DNA of 64,000 bases from Azolla caroliniana (GCA_043228905.1 JBHGNT010000015.1:13888001-13952000); one strand, 5' to 3'. Positions 42,781 to 55,204 are shown, counted from the stretch's first letter. Numbers and translations are program-made. Notes: generated by a model not told the origin, from the letters alone.

Positions 42781-43342
42781 AGAACATGAACACTGGTGAA
42801 ATCCACATATCCAGCAAAACATCAAAAACTAGCACGTACATCGAGATCAATTGGACGTCTAAAATCTGCAAATGCCACGTTCATAGCCACACATTAAAAC
42901 ATAAACATGTTAAGAAACCAAAACAAAGGAGCCATTTAACGTGTGAACCAGAAAAATAGAAAAAGGCCACTACACAAAACCGTCAGAATTTTTTTTTCTT
43001 TCACAACATTGCATTATGACGATTCATCAACAAATCAATCCCATCAATTTCAAGACTTTGTAAGCAACACCCAACAAGAAAACTAATAAAAGAGAAACTA
43101 TCCCAACATATGTCAATGAATGAGAATTGACCATCTTTAATATCAATATAGAGGGTCGGATAACGAAAAAAGATCATCAATAAGAAACCGAAGCAGGTAA
43201 GGGCAAGTTGCAACTCATTGATTTTGTTACCTTTCTCCTCCTGAAGGAATGATCGGCATAATAAAAGGTCAACACATAATCCAAAAGGTCATGAACACGA
43301 GAGGTTTGATACCTTCTTAATAGAAACATGACGATCATAAAC
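42781..43342. other. No gene seen between the duplicated units
   Basis: AT-rich sequence without recognisable coding or repeat features. Confidence 0.4.
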
Positions 43343-45985
43343 CTCCAACCCTTGCGAAACCTAAAAGGAGATCAGATAACAAAGCTATATACAAGCAAAA
43401 CACTCAACCTGAAAAGAGCCTTAATTTGAATTATTTAACTTACTGATTTTAATAACTTGACATTTTCAGACAAGCACTCCAAGTAAGTCTACAAATATCC
43501 TTGAAGTTTTTCAATATTTGGATCTTCAATACTTGTGAACAACATTTGAGGTAGAATTATATCCTTCGCAGCAAATACGGCATCAAGGGCTGACACAACA
43601 TACATCAAAGAGATCTACACAGGCCCTAATGCTTTGTTCTTGTTCTTCCATTGCCAAACTCCTAGAGGAGCCTTTAGATTTTGCATCCTCTAAGAACTTA
43701 TTTGCAGCTTCATTCAAGGATTTTGCCTATAAAACACAAAAATCAACCAAATCAATATACACTTTTTCCAAAATTGTAAGAAAAACGTATATTTACATCA
43801 AGCAATAACCAAAAAAACACAGAAGTAGTTGCTTGCACATAGAAAACAAAATGTGTACAGAAAACAAGGGTTTTGGATTTTACCTTACTAATGTACCAAT
43901 CTAATGATGTTCGAAGTGCATATACATAAATATTTAGAGGATATGGAGCACCACCTCGTAATATAGCATTGGCAATAGAGAGTGCAAGATTTGTGTAGAT
44001 TTCAGACTATCTCCTTTGTGTCAAAAAATAAGAGAGATTTTTGCTCTGTTTGAAGAATCATAAGGTTTCCAAGTGAGAAGATCAAAACATTATACTCCAT
44101 TGAAATTCTTGGGGTTGGAGGTAGAGGCGAAATGCTAAACAAAAGCCTCCTTGGGGTTGGAGGTAGAGACCTACAATATTTGTTATCAAGATGGTACTAA
44201 CTATTTTCCTTTTAATGTGAACACAACAATGCTTGACATTCAAACAACATCCTAAACTTTTAATAAAAAAATTGACCAATGTCGAAGATTATTGCATATA
44301 CAAACTTTACAACATTAACATAATCAAGTACCAGAAAACAAGTATGAAGATTTATAATCTGTCATATACATTTGTTATATTGCAAGCATAGTCCTTGCTT
44401 TCATATACAAGAAACAATTTGACAAATCAATCGAATAATCAAATCTAGCATGATAATCAAATTAGGTTGAAAAAAGAAAGTAGATAAAGAGATTGAAATG
44501 TAAAAGTTTTGACATCAATGCAAACATTACCTTCAATGATGGTCGTGGGGTGCATGTATTTCACTTTAAATTTTTTTGCTTCTTGTAAAAGTTCCCCTTC
44601 TAGAACGACCATTGGCATTGTCCCATCTCCAACCTCATCATCTTGAACTACAATATAATTGTATAGACAAGAACGCTAGATGACAAGAAGCTTAAACATT
44701 TCATGTTTGCTCCTTAAAATGAGAGCTCCAAAATAAGATTGACACATCCTTCACTAAAATAACAATGTATTTATAAGATTGACACATCATTCCCTACTAG
44801 AAATATTTATAAATTATATTTATAAGGTATTATCTCACAAATTCCACTACATAAAGTGAAATATTTAGTTCTAACATGAGGCTTGTATTACTTAGAGTGT
44901 TTGTTGAATGGAAATAAAACATTTCTAAAAGAAAATGTGCAGTTGTTTTGTTAGCTTATTGATCAGTGATAAGTATTTTTCTACTCAACTCCGGTGAGAT
45001 TGCAGTGTTTTCCCATGGTTTCCTATTATATTTTATGCATAAAAACAGAAGACTTCGAGAAATATTTCCCAAAGAATGCTATCCAAAACAAAATACAAAG
45101 ATAATTATGTTAAGGAACAAGCAACTAACTCAACTAACTTGCAATTTTGCAACTAGATTGTTAATGTGGAGAGATTTCCAGATAGTAGCTCCATTATTCA
45201 TAAGATTAATTGTGTGGCCTCTTCCAGTGGACTGCAAAATCTTAACCTACTCACAAAGGAAAAAACCAAACATAAATCATAAGTTTTGCAATAACCTATC
45301 ACAGTTGAGGTGGTGATTGACCCGAGAGAAAGACAACAAATAATCAAACAACATTTGATAGACAATGGAGAAAGAGACATAGAAAGAATTGAGCAAGAGA
45401 GGGAAAAGAGAAAGTTTTACGTGAGAATAGAAACAGACAGAGCGTGCGCGATAGTGCAACAAAAAGAAGGAAGGCATTCCTTAGAAAGAGCAAGAAGAAG
45501 AAAAGCATGCCTTATAAAGAGGTGTATACAATAATACAAACAAAGCATGGGCAGTCTATTCAAGTGTGGGCTGAAGTAGTACATACACACAAGAAGAACG
45601 AACAAAAGAATTAGAGAGAGAGAGAGGGAGAGAGAGGGAGTACTTGGGTCCTGGTAGCCATGGTGTGAGAGCAAGTGGAGTATCAAGCTCTGCAGAATAA
45701 AAAGGGGGCAAGAGGGGGGGGGAAGGGAGGGAAAAAGAGGGGGGAAGAGAGGGGGGAAAAAAGAGGGGGAAAGGGGATGAAAAGGGAGAAAGAGGAGGGA
45801 CACGGAATTCAACATAACTACTATGTACATGTAAAACGTTTTTTTTTTCTACATTTTTTTATATGAAAATACATAAATAGCCGGCTTTAAAAATATGAAC
45901 TGGCTAGATTTCAGATTTTGGGAAATTCTAGCCGGAATCAATTCCGGCTCTCTCCCACCTTGGCCGGCAAAAGTCCCAATTCAAT
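43343..45985. repeat. Duplicated segment, unit 2
   Basis: The second copy starts at CCTCCAACCCTTGCGAAACC and ends with the same palindromic tail as unit 1. The exon-like blocks are here degraded: stops follow 'EQSIRACVDLF' in block b (about 43450-43730). The middle (44150-45500) is absent from unit 1 and holds a CCT2 exon. Confidence 0.8.
44531..44647 (-). pseudogene. CCT2: CCT beta (TCP-1) exon fragment
   Basis: This 117-base block, with acceptor TTGTAG and donor GTAATG, encodes '[20 protein letters not shown]' followed by '[19 protein letters not shown]'. It matches the ATP-binding region of the cytosolic chaperonin CCT beta subunit; family members read GDGTT where this copy has GDGTM-P. 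The exon phases (1 in, 1 out) are as expected. The altered ATP motif and the absence of other exons mark it as a fragment. CCT folds actin and tubulin in the cytosol. Confidence 0.75.
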
Positions 45986-47069
45986 TGGAACACTAACATT
46001 GTTCCTGGGACTTTGCCCAACACTTGTCCCAAACAGTCCAAAAAAATGTCATCATCTCAAACAAGTGATACGGATTACAATAGCATTTGGCATCAAGCTC
46101 AATTCGGTAATAAATGACGAATATTTCTGAGAGAAAGCATAAGAAGAAGGGCAATTCTTACCCTCCAGAAGTGTCGACAACAGACTGCAAAAGTCTCGTG
46201 CGGATGAAACTTATTCCAGTAGCACTTCGCAATAATCTGTGTGTAAGCACGAGTCAGTAATAAATTACAAATGTGTATGAGAGAAAGCATAAGAAGAACG
46301 ACATTTCTTACCCTTGACGAATATCTCTGGCCAGAAACAAGGTCAACTCTTAGCCTCATAGCAAAAGGAGAAGAGATTGGAGAATGGAAGGGCGGTACTT
46401 GAAGGCAAGGGTTAGAGAATGGGTTGGGGACGCCAATGGCTTCGTTGGCGGGGCTGTTGCTGAATATCAGTGTTCGCGTAGGCAAGCGTTCGCTGCTGTA
46501 TCGATCGATGTAGGAAATGGAATGAAATTAAACAAATTAAAAGAAAAAGGTTCAAAATCTACAGGCTACTTTGCATTTTTCTCCATTGAAGAAGCAAAAC
46601 TACACTATAAGCATTGTTCACTACTGCACTTACTCATGAACTCATATTTAAAACACATCATGTGATTATAACTCTATTTCTTGCTTTAAATGAGATGTTG
46701 TTTCCATATGAAAGAATGGTAGTGATTCAAATATGAGTGTGTTACATGGTTTAAATATCAAATCACTTGATATAATGTTACTGTGAATACGGATCACAAT
46801 ATGAGTTGATCAAATAAAATAATCTAACGTATGTGCTATGAATTTGGAGAAAACAAATATGAGATATGTGCTATGAATCTAACGTCATTTTAGACTAGGA
46901 TTAACATTCTTACCATTCTTGACGATAGGTTCAGATGGAATTATACGATTCCATCATTTTTCCTTTTGAAACTGTAAATATTGGAAGCTTTTTTAAATTT
47001 TTTCACTATGGAGTATGTTATGAGTATGGTTATCAACTTTCTAATAGTATGTTTATGAATATTGCAAGG
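45986..47069. other. Unassigned region with a short tandem duplication
   Basis: At 46127-46165 and 46280-46315 the stretch GAGAGAAAGCATAAGAAGAA followed by TTCTTACC recurs. On the minus strand an open block ending in TCAAGG-GTAAG (46310-46485) looks like a gene start, but I do not recognise it. The rest is AT-rich. Confidence 0.35.
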
Positions 47070-47095
47070 ATTATTACCACTAAGGTGTCAGTGTA
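47070..47095 (+). repeat. SINE-like copy 1, left part
   Basis: ACCACTAAGGTGTCAGTGTA matches the start of the SINE-like copy 2 near 55210-55229. The repeat is cut at GTGTA by the LTR element and resumes at 50173. Confidence 0.6.
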
Positions 47096-50000
47096 TGTTA
47101 CCCTGTACGAGCTGTACAGAGAGTCAAGTGTGATGAGCGAGGGTCGAATATTATCATGATGATGTTGTATATGTGTAGGGGACATAAATGTAATTGTGAG
47201 TCGATATGTATGTGAACACATGCACACGTGTGTGCATGTGGAGGGATACGATGAGGTGTGAGTGAGTGTCCAATATGAATGCTCTAGGGGGCTTACACCC
47301 CTATGTATCTACCCCCTCTTGTACTATTTAACCCCCTTATGGGGAATGAATGAAACATGAATAAACATTTCTCTCTATCTCTCTTTTCATCTCTCTCTCT
47401 CTCTCTCTCTCTCTCCCCCTCAACGTTGAACCACCTTGGGAGGGGGGTGGAGCCATTCTAGGCACCACCCCCCACCCCGCAATGCTCATCAATGTCATCC
47501 TTACCCCGCAATGCTTCTCTATATGATCTCTCTCACCATCATACTCTCCATCACCATGTCTATCTTCATTACCAACCATCATAGTTATCATTCATCATCA
47601 TCGGCATCCTTAACCCTAACCCTAACTCTAAAACCTACAACACCTTTTGGCGACCACTAAGGCAACCCCCCTTTGAAGATGAAGTCGAAGACGAATATGC
47701 GGCAAAGACATGGCAACAACGAAATGTGCGATAATGGTGACAATGATGTACAAAGAATCTAATCGACGATGTGCAACAAATGGCAGTCACAATATGTGAG
47801 ACAAAGTCGAGGAATGAGATGGTATGACGATGTGAAGGAAATGGTGATGTTGATTGGAAGTCATCGAGCAATGCAAAACAATGAAGTTGTGCAAGAGGAA
47901 GTTATGAAATCATATGCAACAATAATACGCGAGAAATGGTAGAAATGTGCGTGTAACAGTGATGATGATGAAATGATGACGTTGTGCGAGACTGCAACAA
48001 TGGCAATGACCGTGTGCAAGAGATGGGGAAAAGGTCAAAGAAACAGGAGTAAAATACAATGATTACGATAATTATGATGTTGTGTCATTAGGGTTTCGGT
48101 TTGCATCTTCTCCATTTCGAATCTTACCGATGAAAGTGATTCTGAAGGATGCAACATGATTAAGGAAGAAGACAGAACAAACTACCAAACTATAGAGACT
48201 ATGGATTTCTATTTGAATGGCATTCTCCCAATCATTCTATGTTCCCGTCTTAGGAATTTCGAAGAGATGAATCTCTAGTGTTTTATGAGCAAACTGACAC
48301 AGGCAAGCAAAATAGACTCAAGCGACACAACCGAAAAGAGCCAAAAAGACACAGCCAAACCACGGCCAAGACGGTGATACGGAGATGGTGATAGAACAAG
48401 AGGCTACAGAGCACCTGTCGGAAAGCGACCCAAGAACGGTCCCAGTGGCTGAATGGCGTCAGAATGGAGGCGACCGGACCTGATGATGCCAAACAACGAC
48501 GGTGATGGAGATTGCTGGAAGCGGCCAGACAGCAGCCGAACGACAACCGGATGACGACTGAAGAGTAGCCAAGTGACGGAGCTCAGCCAAAATAGACGGC
48601 CACGCGACTGCAGACCGGCCGGACAGGGCCGGCGACGACGAGAGGGGCTCCAAGGACGGTCATCACCAACCGACAGAAGCCAGAGAGCGGCCGGAATGGT
48701 CGAACAAGACGGCAATCGAACGTCATCCGGGCGATGATTGAATAAAGTGGCCGGGGCAACCGACGTGCTGGCGGCTAGACAACTGACGGTAGTAAGGAAT
48801 AGAGATAGCCGGATAGAGATGCTAGCCTAGAGAATGGCTGGACAGGGCCGCGAGAGACGGCAATGACGCCACACAATGGTAGAACAACGGAAAGTGGCGG
48901 CCGGACAGCCACATCCGAACATCGGAGGACACTGATTGCGACGACGACAAAACCGTAGCTAGAGACAGAAACAGAAACAAAAATAAAGACCGAGACGGAG
49001 ATGAACAAAGAAGGTCATACAGACACACAGAGTGACAGCCACGGACAATGGACATAGCAGTGGTGAATGAAGAAGAGAAAGAAGAAGATGATGAAGTCTG
49101 AGAAACAGAAAGAAGAGAGAGAAAGGCATAGACGGAAGAATAAGGAAGAACGGGAAGAAAGAATGAGGAAGAAGAAAGCAGGCGAGAAAGAAAGAAAGAA
49201 GTAGTAACAGAAATGAAAAAGAAGAGGGAAAGAAGAGAAGGAAAGAAGAAAAAGAAAGATGAGGGTATCAAACATAATTGTAAAAACCTGAGGGTATATA
49301 AGAAAATTTTAAAAATCAAAGGGCACCTATGAAATTTTGAAATCTCATCCACCTAAAGAAATGGACGTGATCGACCACGACAACTCACAAAATCAACAAA
49401 GAATAACATACATACACACAACATTTTTAAGGACCCGAAAGAGGATACCAAAGTTCGTAAGACGACAGAATGAGAATGTTCGTGTCGCGGAAAAGTCGCT
49501 GACCGATGGAGATGATTGAGTCAAGCACTCCGATCGAGGGAGTCGATTGTTGAAAGGACCGATGGAAGTTCTGGTCAAAGAGATATCATCATCAAGGCAT
49601 GTGGGATCGACGTGCAAGGCACTTTCCCACGGGCGTGCCATATTGTGTTACCCCGTACGAGCTATACGGAGAGTCAAGTTTGATGAGCGAGGGTCGAATA
49701 TTATCATGATGATGTTGTATATGTGTAGGGGACATAAATGTAATTGTGAGTCGATATGTATGTGAACACATGCACACGTGTGTGCATGTGGAGGGATACG
49801 ATGAGGTGTGAGTGAGTGTCCAATATGAATGCTCTAGGGGGCTTACACCCCTATGTATCTACCCCCCCTTATGGGGAATGAATGAAACATGAATGAACAT
49901 TTCTCTCTATCTCTCTTTTCATCTCTCTCTCACTCTCTCTCTCTCCCCCTCAACGTTGAACCCCCTTGGGAGGGGGGTAGAGCCATTCTAGGCACCACCC

Positions 50001-50172
50001 CCCACCCCGCAATGCTCATCAATGTCATCCTTACCCCGCAATGCTTCTCTATATGATCTCTCTCACCATCATACTCTCCATCACCATGTCTATCTTCATT
50101 ACCAATCATCATAATTATCATTCATCATCATCGTCGTCCTTAACCCTAACCCTAACTCTAAAACCTACAACA
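47096..50172 (+). mobile_element. Complete non-coding LTR element (3,077 bp)
   Basis: Direct LTRs at 47096-47642 (547 bp) and 49646-50172 (527 bp) start TGTTACCC and end CCTACAACA. GTGTA is duplicated at 47091-47095 and 50173-50177. After the 5' LTR, TTTTGGCGACCAC may be the primer site. The 2.0-kb interior has no gag, protease, RT or integrase in any frame, so another element must supply proteins. The LTRs differ by about a dozen substitutions plus an 18-bp deletion. A TTAACCCTAACCCTAAC stretch lies near each LTR end. Confidence 0.9.
47643..49645. other. Interior of the non-coding LTR element
   Basis: No conserved domain. Segments near 48400-48980 are CG- and GA-rich, and 49040-49260 is almost all purine on the plus strand (AAGAAGAGAAAG-type). 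Long minus-strand frames here are low-complexity Ser/Phe/Leu readings of that purine tract. No purine-rich primer is seen directly before the 3' LTR. Confidence 0.6.
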
Positions 50173-50375
50173 GTGTAGTGGTAGTAGAGGAAAGCTCGAA
50201 CACTAAGGGTGAAAATTCGATTCCCCCCATTGCTAGCTAACAAACCTGCGGTACCTCGCCTTCAAGTGGTTGTGTGAGTGCATGTGTGCCTTCGGGCAAT
50301 GTGGTGGTTTCGAGGGTGAGTGGGATGCCTTCACCTACAAGTCGTGCGGCTGATTCCTGCAATACAACAAAGTCT
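50173..50375 (+). repeat. SINE-like copy 1, right part
   Basis: GTGTAGTGGTAGTAGAGGAA, CACTAAGGGTGAAAATTCGA, CTAGCTAACAAACCTGCGGT and TGTGTGAGTGCATGTGTG match copy 2 at 55225-55440 in order. The head resembles tRNA A and B boxes (TAGTGTAGTGGTAG; GAAAATTCGATTCC). Confidence 0.65.
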
Positions 50376-50531
50376 CACAATCGAAAGCTATCTAAGCCAA
50401 AAGCCTGCTTACTTGTGGCAAGTATTTGCACCAAAGGTGGTTGAATCGTCATGATCTGTTGGAGAAGGTTGGTTTCTACATTTGTCTTCTTCTCCACTTG
50501 ACTCTTTTTGGTAGGTAACAAGCTGTAGTTT

Positions 50532-50690
50532 TCTCTGAGACAAGATTCATGCATGATCCATAATCTCTCACAGAACTTTGGACACGCGAAATTCTACTTG
50601 TATAGCTTTCTCCGAGACAAGATTCATGCATGATCCATAATCTCTCAAAGGACTTTGGACACGCGAAATTCTACTTGTCCCTTACTATGA
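50532..50690 (+). repeat. Tandem duplication, 77-bp period
   Basis: GAGACAAGATTCATGCATGA ... GGACACGCGAAATTCTACTT occurs at 50537 and 50614 with few differences. Confidence 0.85.
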
Positions 50691-52380
50691 CCATTACTCA
50701 ACAGAAAATCTTAGTAGAAAAAACATTACTAAAGATAATAAGCAAACTGGTCATAGAATCATTATCATCTTGTAATGTTCCCATGTTTATGGAAAATTAT
50801 AGAGCTTTCATGATAGCAAATAATTGCTAAGCTCATTAGTTTGCATGTCATTCATTACCGCAGTCCTAGTAATCATTTGTATTTTTAATCAAATGAAATC
50901 ATATTTGGAAAAAATAACAAATAATATAGAAAGTAATGAGAAACATATCAGTAAAATAATGAATAAATTATGATTTGATGCATATCAAAAGGACTACAAA
51001 ATCACATTTTATTGTGCAAAAATAAATATTGTAGCCTTTTTAAAAAAATGCTCTATATAAATGCATCAATTGGGGAGAAAGAAATTATGTTAACATGATT
51101 ATCAATTAATATCAATGAAACACACCATATAGGAGTGTTAGCACTGGTATAAGATACATAATCACGTAAAAAAATCAGAATTTATACAAAAAACTGATAA
51201 TTTACGCATATTGTAATAATAATGGTACATAAATATATTTTGAAAAAAATAGATATTAAAACACAATTTTTTTGCATATTTACATTTCCCACACTCTCCT
51301 AGGCCTATGGAAATGTTTTTGAAATTTTTTTGGATTTTTTACTAAAATCCTATATATTTGTAGTTTTTTTCGAAAATAAAAATAATATATACATATTAAT
51401 TTCGAAAAAGATACTAATAGGGTTTCTGATTTATAGAAGATGAGAAAAAAAAACAAAGCGTATTTATAAATAAAATCATCGTTTTTTTGTTTTTAATGCT
51501 AAATATCTCTCTTTATTCATTTTTTCTTTTTTAAACGCTGGCTTTTTTAATCCAAAGTTTTTTTTTTTGCTTCTTTACAGTATGGAGGTTGTACCTTTGC
51601 TTTTTTGGGAGCCACCTAAGCTTGTAGCCTATTGTGCACTCGATATTGGAGGTACCAAGGGGCGTTTGGTATGTGGCCACCACGAAGTGGAAGATGTTGT
51701 AGAAAGTCCAAAATGTCAACCCTGATGTGGTTTTTCGTTTAGATTTTTCTTCTAGAACCATGCCAAGACACTTAATATCTCAGTTATGAGTTCACTTATG
51801 CATATGGGTTTGTCTTTTTTTCCAACAAGCTATTTATACATCCTTGCTCACACTTATTGCTCACTGGTTATCTTGGCAACATTATTTCTCCTATCAATTT
51901 GCCTCCAATGATGCAGGCCTTAATTTTGATATTTCCCACACCATGGTTGCCTCCTCGTCCTAGATTGTCTCTCATATGAGGGTAAATACCAGTATCTCAA
52001 CTGTAAGTTGCACCTATTTCTAGTTCTGTTATCGGAATAACAAGATTACCCACTATGCTATTTCAGCGGATGTTTTGTCTTGTGATTTTTCCTTCAACAA
52101 GTTGATGAAACTAATTTAGAAGCACTACCATCAACTATTTAATATCCTTCTCAAGTGCATGTTGTTGGGATTGATTGTTGCTCTTGGAGGTTGCTTTGCG
52201 TGAGTATAGAAGGCCAATAACATGACTATTGGATCCTATCCATTACTATACTATTGCTCGGTTCAAGAGACGGGACTGTTTACTATTATATATGCACTTG
52301 ATAAGTTGCATTGTTATTAATATAGTAGCATCTCATACAGTTCTACAGATCATTACTGCCTCTCACACTTCCTAACTCAA
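50691..52380. other. AT-rich region, no gene seen
   Basis: Long A/T runs, no recognisable domain. A short GC-richer patch (51590-51720) has open readings but no family I know. Confidence 0.4.
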
Positions 52381-53499
52381 ATAAGTTTTGAGCGATGGAA
52401 AAGGACTTGGGCGGAGTTGATGATACATTTCGATTTCGAGATCCACTTTTCTAAAGAGGTTTCGATATCGGTAGCAGATGAGTTGAGTTGAAATCTGGAA
52501 AGTGCATGCCCTAAGCTTCTCGGAATTGTCCAATGATCTGAAAACATTTTCTGGGGTTAATACCTATTACCAATACATTGATGAAAGAACTTTCTTGTCG
52601 TTCTAGAAGAGAGCTTAATCAAGTATTATTACTGACGTCACTTTTGGAACCTCACCTCCAGGAACCTTTACTATTTAGCAAATAATTTGCTATACTATAA
52701 TAGTAAGGTTGGCATTCCAGATAACAAAGACATAAAGAAGATGACTCTTTATGACTCCTTTGCAAGATATCAGAGAATGTGTACTTCGCTAGCTATGCCA
52801 GAATGTTCTTTTTACCACCAAAGAATAATGGCTAGGGTAGAATACTATGTTATACACATTCCACTCTGTCAAGTCGTTAAGATAGAGTGACTTCAGAAAG
52901 TTGATCTATTGCATCCTCTTACTATTCCAACTCCGATGTGGAAGCGTATATTGATGGATTTCGTTGTTGCATTATCCTTAGTCAAATGGGCCGACAAAGG
53001 GATTGATCCAGAAGAGGATATGTTGAGCACATATGTTTGCAAGCAACCATAGTGCTAGAGATATATCAACGACATTTAATGTTGAGGTATCGACCTTTGC
53101 CACAAACACCAACAGATTTGTGTGCCAATTTAGCGCCAAGGTATTGTGATCCTTATCAGGAATTTGGGTCTCAGTACATTCCGTTTAGATTTAAGCTTCT
53201 TAATGTTACGTTGGATCCAGTTTTTCACGTGAGTGGTCTCAATGGATCTTGCGTATGATGATAATGTTGTTCCTCTGTTTAGAGTGACTTCATTATAGGA
53301 TGTTAGATTTACTCTGCTTGAACCTAATTATCCTTGACCATAGGACTTCAACCTTATGGTTCAAGATGATTCATAAGTATAAGGTTAAGTGGAAAGATTT
53401 CATTAAGGAGGTTGACACTTGGTAGAACATTACGTTAATATATTACCTTTTCCCTTGTTTTAAATTGCAAGAGTGCAATTATTTGGATAGAGGGGAGTA
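52381..53499 (+). pseudogene. Gypsy-F: decayed RNase H, integrase and chromodomain
   Basis: Broken frames give RNase H end 'HFDFEIHFSKEVSISVADEL', integrase zinc region 'GIPDNKDIKKMTLYD', 'ARVEYYVIHIPLCQVVK', core 'ILMDFVVALSLVKWADKG', C-terminus 'LAPRYCDPYQEFGS', 'NVTLDPVFHVSGLNGSCV' and a chromodomain trace 'YKVKWKDFIKEVDTW'. Many stops and deletions; the Asp-Asp-Glu core is mostly lost. The purine tract GATAGAGGGGAGTA (53486-53499) leads into an LTR. Confidence 0.75.
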
Positions 53500-53856
53500 T
53501 GTAATGTTCACAATCCTTAAGTGTAATTAATGGGACATTATTCTATAATATCAAACTCATTGGATACTTGATCTAGACCTCGTGTGTGTATTTGGCGCCA
53601 CACATATAATTGGTTGTTGTAGTTGGCTCATTAATGGCCAATGTCAACTTGCCAGAGTCCTATATAAGTGAGTGTGCACACCCTTGGGGGGAACGATTCC
53701 CATAATGCAGTTGTGTTCCCATAGAGGAGAGGTTCTAGGATAGGGAGGCTCTCTTGATTGAGGACTAGACATCTACCAAGGTCAGGTTTGTTTGTTCCTG
53801 GCTAGGATGGGGCAGTTCATGACATCCACACTGTCACAATCGACTCTGGCGCAGGC
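53500..53856 (+). mobile_element. Gypsy-F 3' LTR (end uncertain)
   Basis: Starts TGTAATGTTCACAATCC after the purine tract. A TATA-like CTATATAAG lies near 53671. The 3' boundary is put at the next LTR-like start and is not proven. Confidence 0.55.
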
Positions 53857-54300
53857 TGTCACGGACCGGTAGACGAGGATAAGGACAAGTAGGCGAGCTA
53901 AATATTAAGAGAGAGTGAAAGATAGATATATAGATATGGAGAGAGTATAGACAAGAGAACAAGAGAGATAGAGGGAGAAGGTAGTCAAAGAGCAAGAACT
54001 AGATTATGCTTCCGTAACTGGTGTTGTTCACCTTGATTGTAATCAAGGTGCATTGAAGTATTTATACAAGAATATGGTGGTATGCATGTATGCTAGGAAA
54101 CATCTAGAGAATGCATGGAAACTTCTAGAGAGTACATGACGGTGCATTCTCTAGAAGTTTCATGAAAGTTCTAGTGATTAACTTACAATGTATTAAGTTG
54201 AAACTTATACAATATAATAATGCATAGATGGAATGTAGCTCAATTGCTAAGGTTGCCCAATAAGACCAAGCGGTCATGGGAAGGAAATCTCCTTAGGGGA
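53857..54300 (-). mobile_element. LTR-like sequence with tRNA-like stretch
   Basis: TGTCACGGACCGG on the plus strand, then a GA-rich run, TATTTATAC (54059), CTAGAG/CTCTAG repeats and a tRNA-like TGTAGCTCAATTGCTAAGG (54234-54252). The layout mirrors the Gypsy-A and Gypsy-B LTRs read from the minus strand. No internal region was identified. Confidence 0.45.
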
Positions 54301-55204
54301 AAAATATTGTATGTTAATCTATACATTATGATTATTGGTTGGGCGATGTGGTATGGAGTATATTCCATAAGGACAACATGCAAATGCCATTGATCTTATG
54401 AAAGGTTGTTTGCACTGTAACAAGAGACTCTCATTTTGTTTGTTCTCTCACATGAGGATTTCTTGGTACTAAATGTAGAATTCTAGGATAAATGTTAACA
54501 ATAGGCCGTGCCACAATAAATGTCAGATAAATTATGTGTGTGGAAATTTTAATTTAGGCAAGGGAAATCTATCAGGTGTTTTTCTTTTTCGCAGCCAGGT
54601 TTGTTGTTGTTGGATAGAATATAGTTTTGTATTGGTATGGTTCTAAATTTCTTACGAGAAATTGTCATGTATTTGAATGTTTCTTATGTCCTTAAAATGC
54701 ATGAAGAAGCCAGTTGTAGCAGAGCATTGTATATCACATTCTTCAAAATAGAAATGAATCCAATCCCTCTTGAACAATTCACTAACTTCGTTGAGTTTGT
54801 GCCCATCCAAATGGTTCTCTAGGATTAGCACAAAGTGAGCTTTGGAAGGACCCAATATAAAGTCTAGCTCTTGCTAAAACTTACAAATTCCTTGGTGATA
54901 GATAATGTTCACCTCTGAGTCCACACACATTTCACATCATGAGATGCATTCATGGAAAAGCAATTTAGATAGCTCCTTCATAGCATTTCGACAAACAACT
55001 CGTCAATGAACGATGTTGATATATTCTCATTTAGATGATCCCAAGCCTTTAAAATATTCGATTTTTGATGGAATTCTAGTGCAACATTGAGCTTGTTTAA
55101 AGAAAAGAATTCATGGGCCAATTATACTTGTATAGAGGTCAATCCCTATTGCATATCCCACAATGCATTTTGCAGCTTGAGCATTTTGAAGTGTCAACGC
55201 TTAG
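54301..55204. other. No gene seen
   Basis: AT-rich sequence without recognisable features on either strand. Confidence 0.4.

Noticed and set aside
46099-46485. 128-codon minus-strand frame as a gene
   Set aside because: It runs through two copies of a short tandem duplication and a probable donor site; no family likeness, so left as unassigned.
47600-47640. True telomere or interstitial telomeric array
   Set aside because: Only two to three CCCTAA units, present in both LTRs, so it is part of the element.
48283-49352. Long minus-strand frames (up to 176 codons)
   Set aside because: They are Phe/Ser/Leu readings of a purine-rich strand inside a non-coding LTR element, without domains.
51531-51761. 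76-codon minus-strand frame in the AT-rich region
   Set aside because: Lys/Thr-rich with no recognisable motif, and the plus strand is no better; not enough to call a gene.
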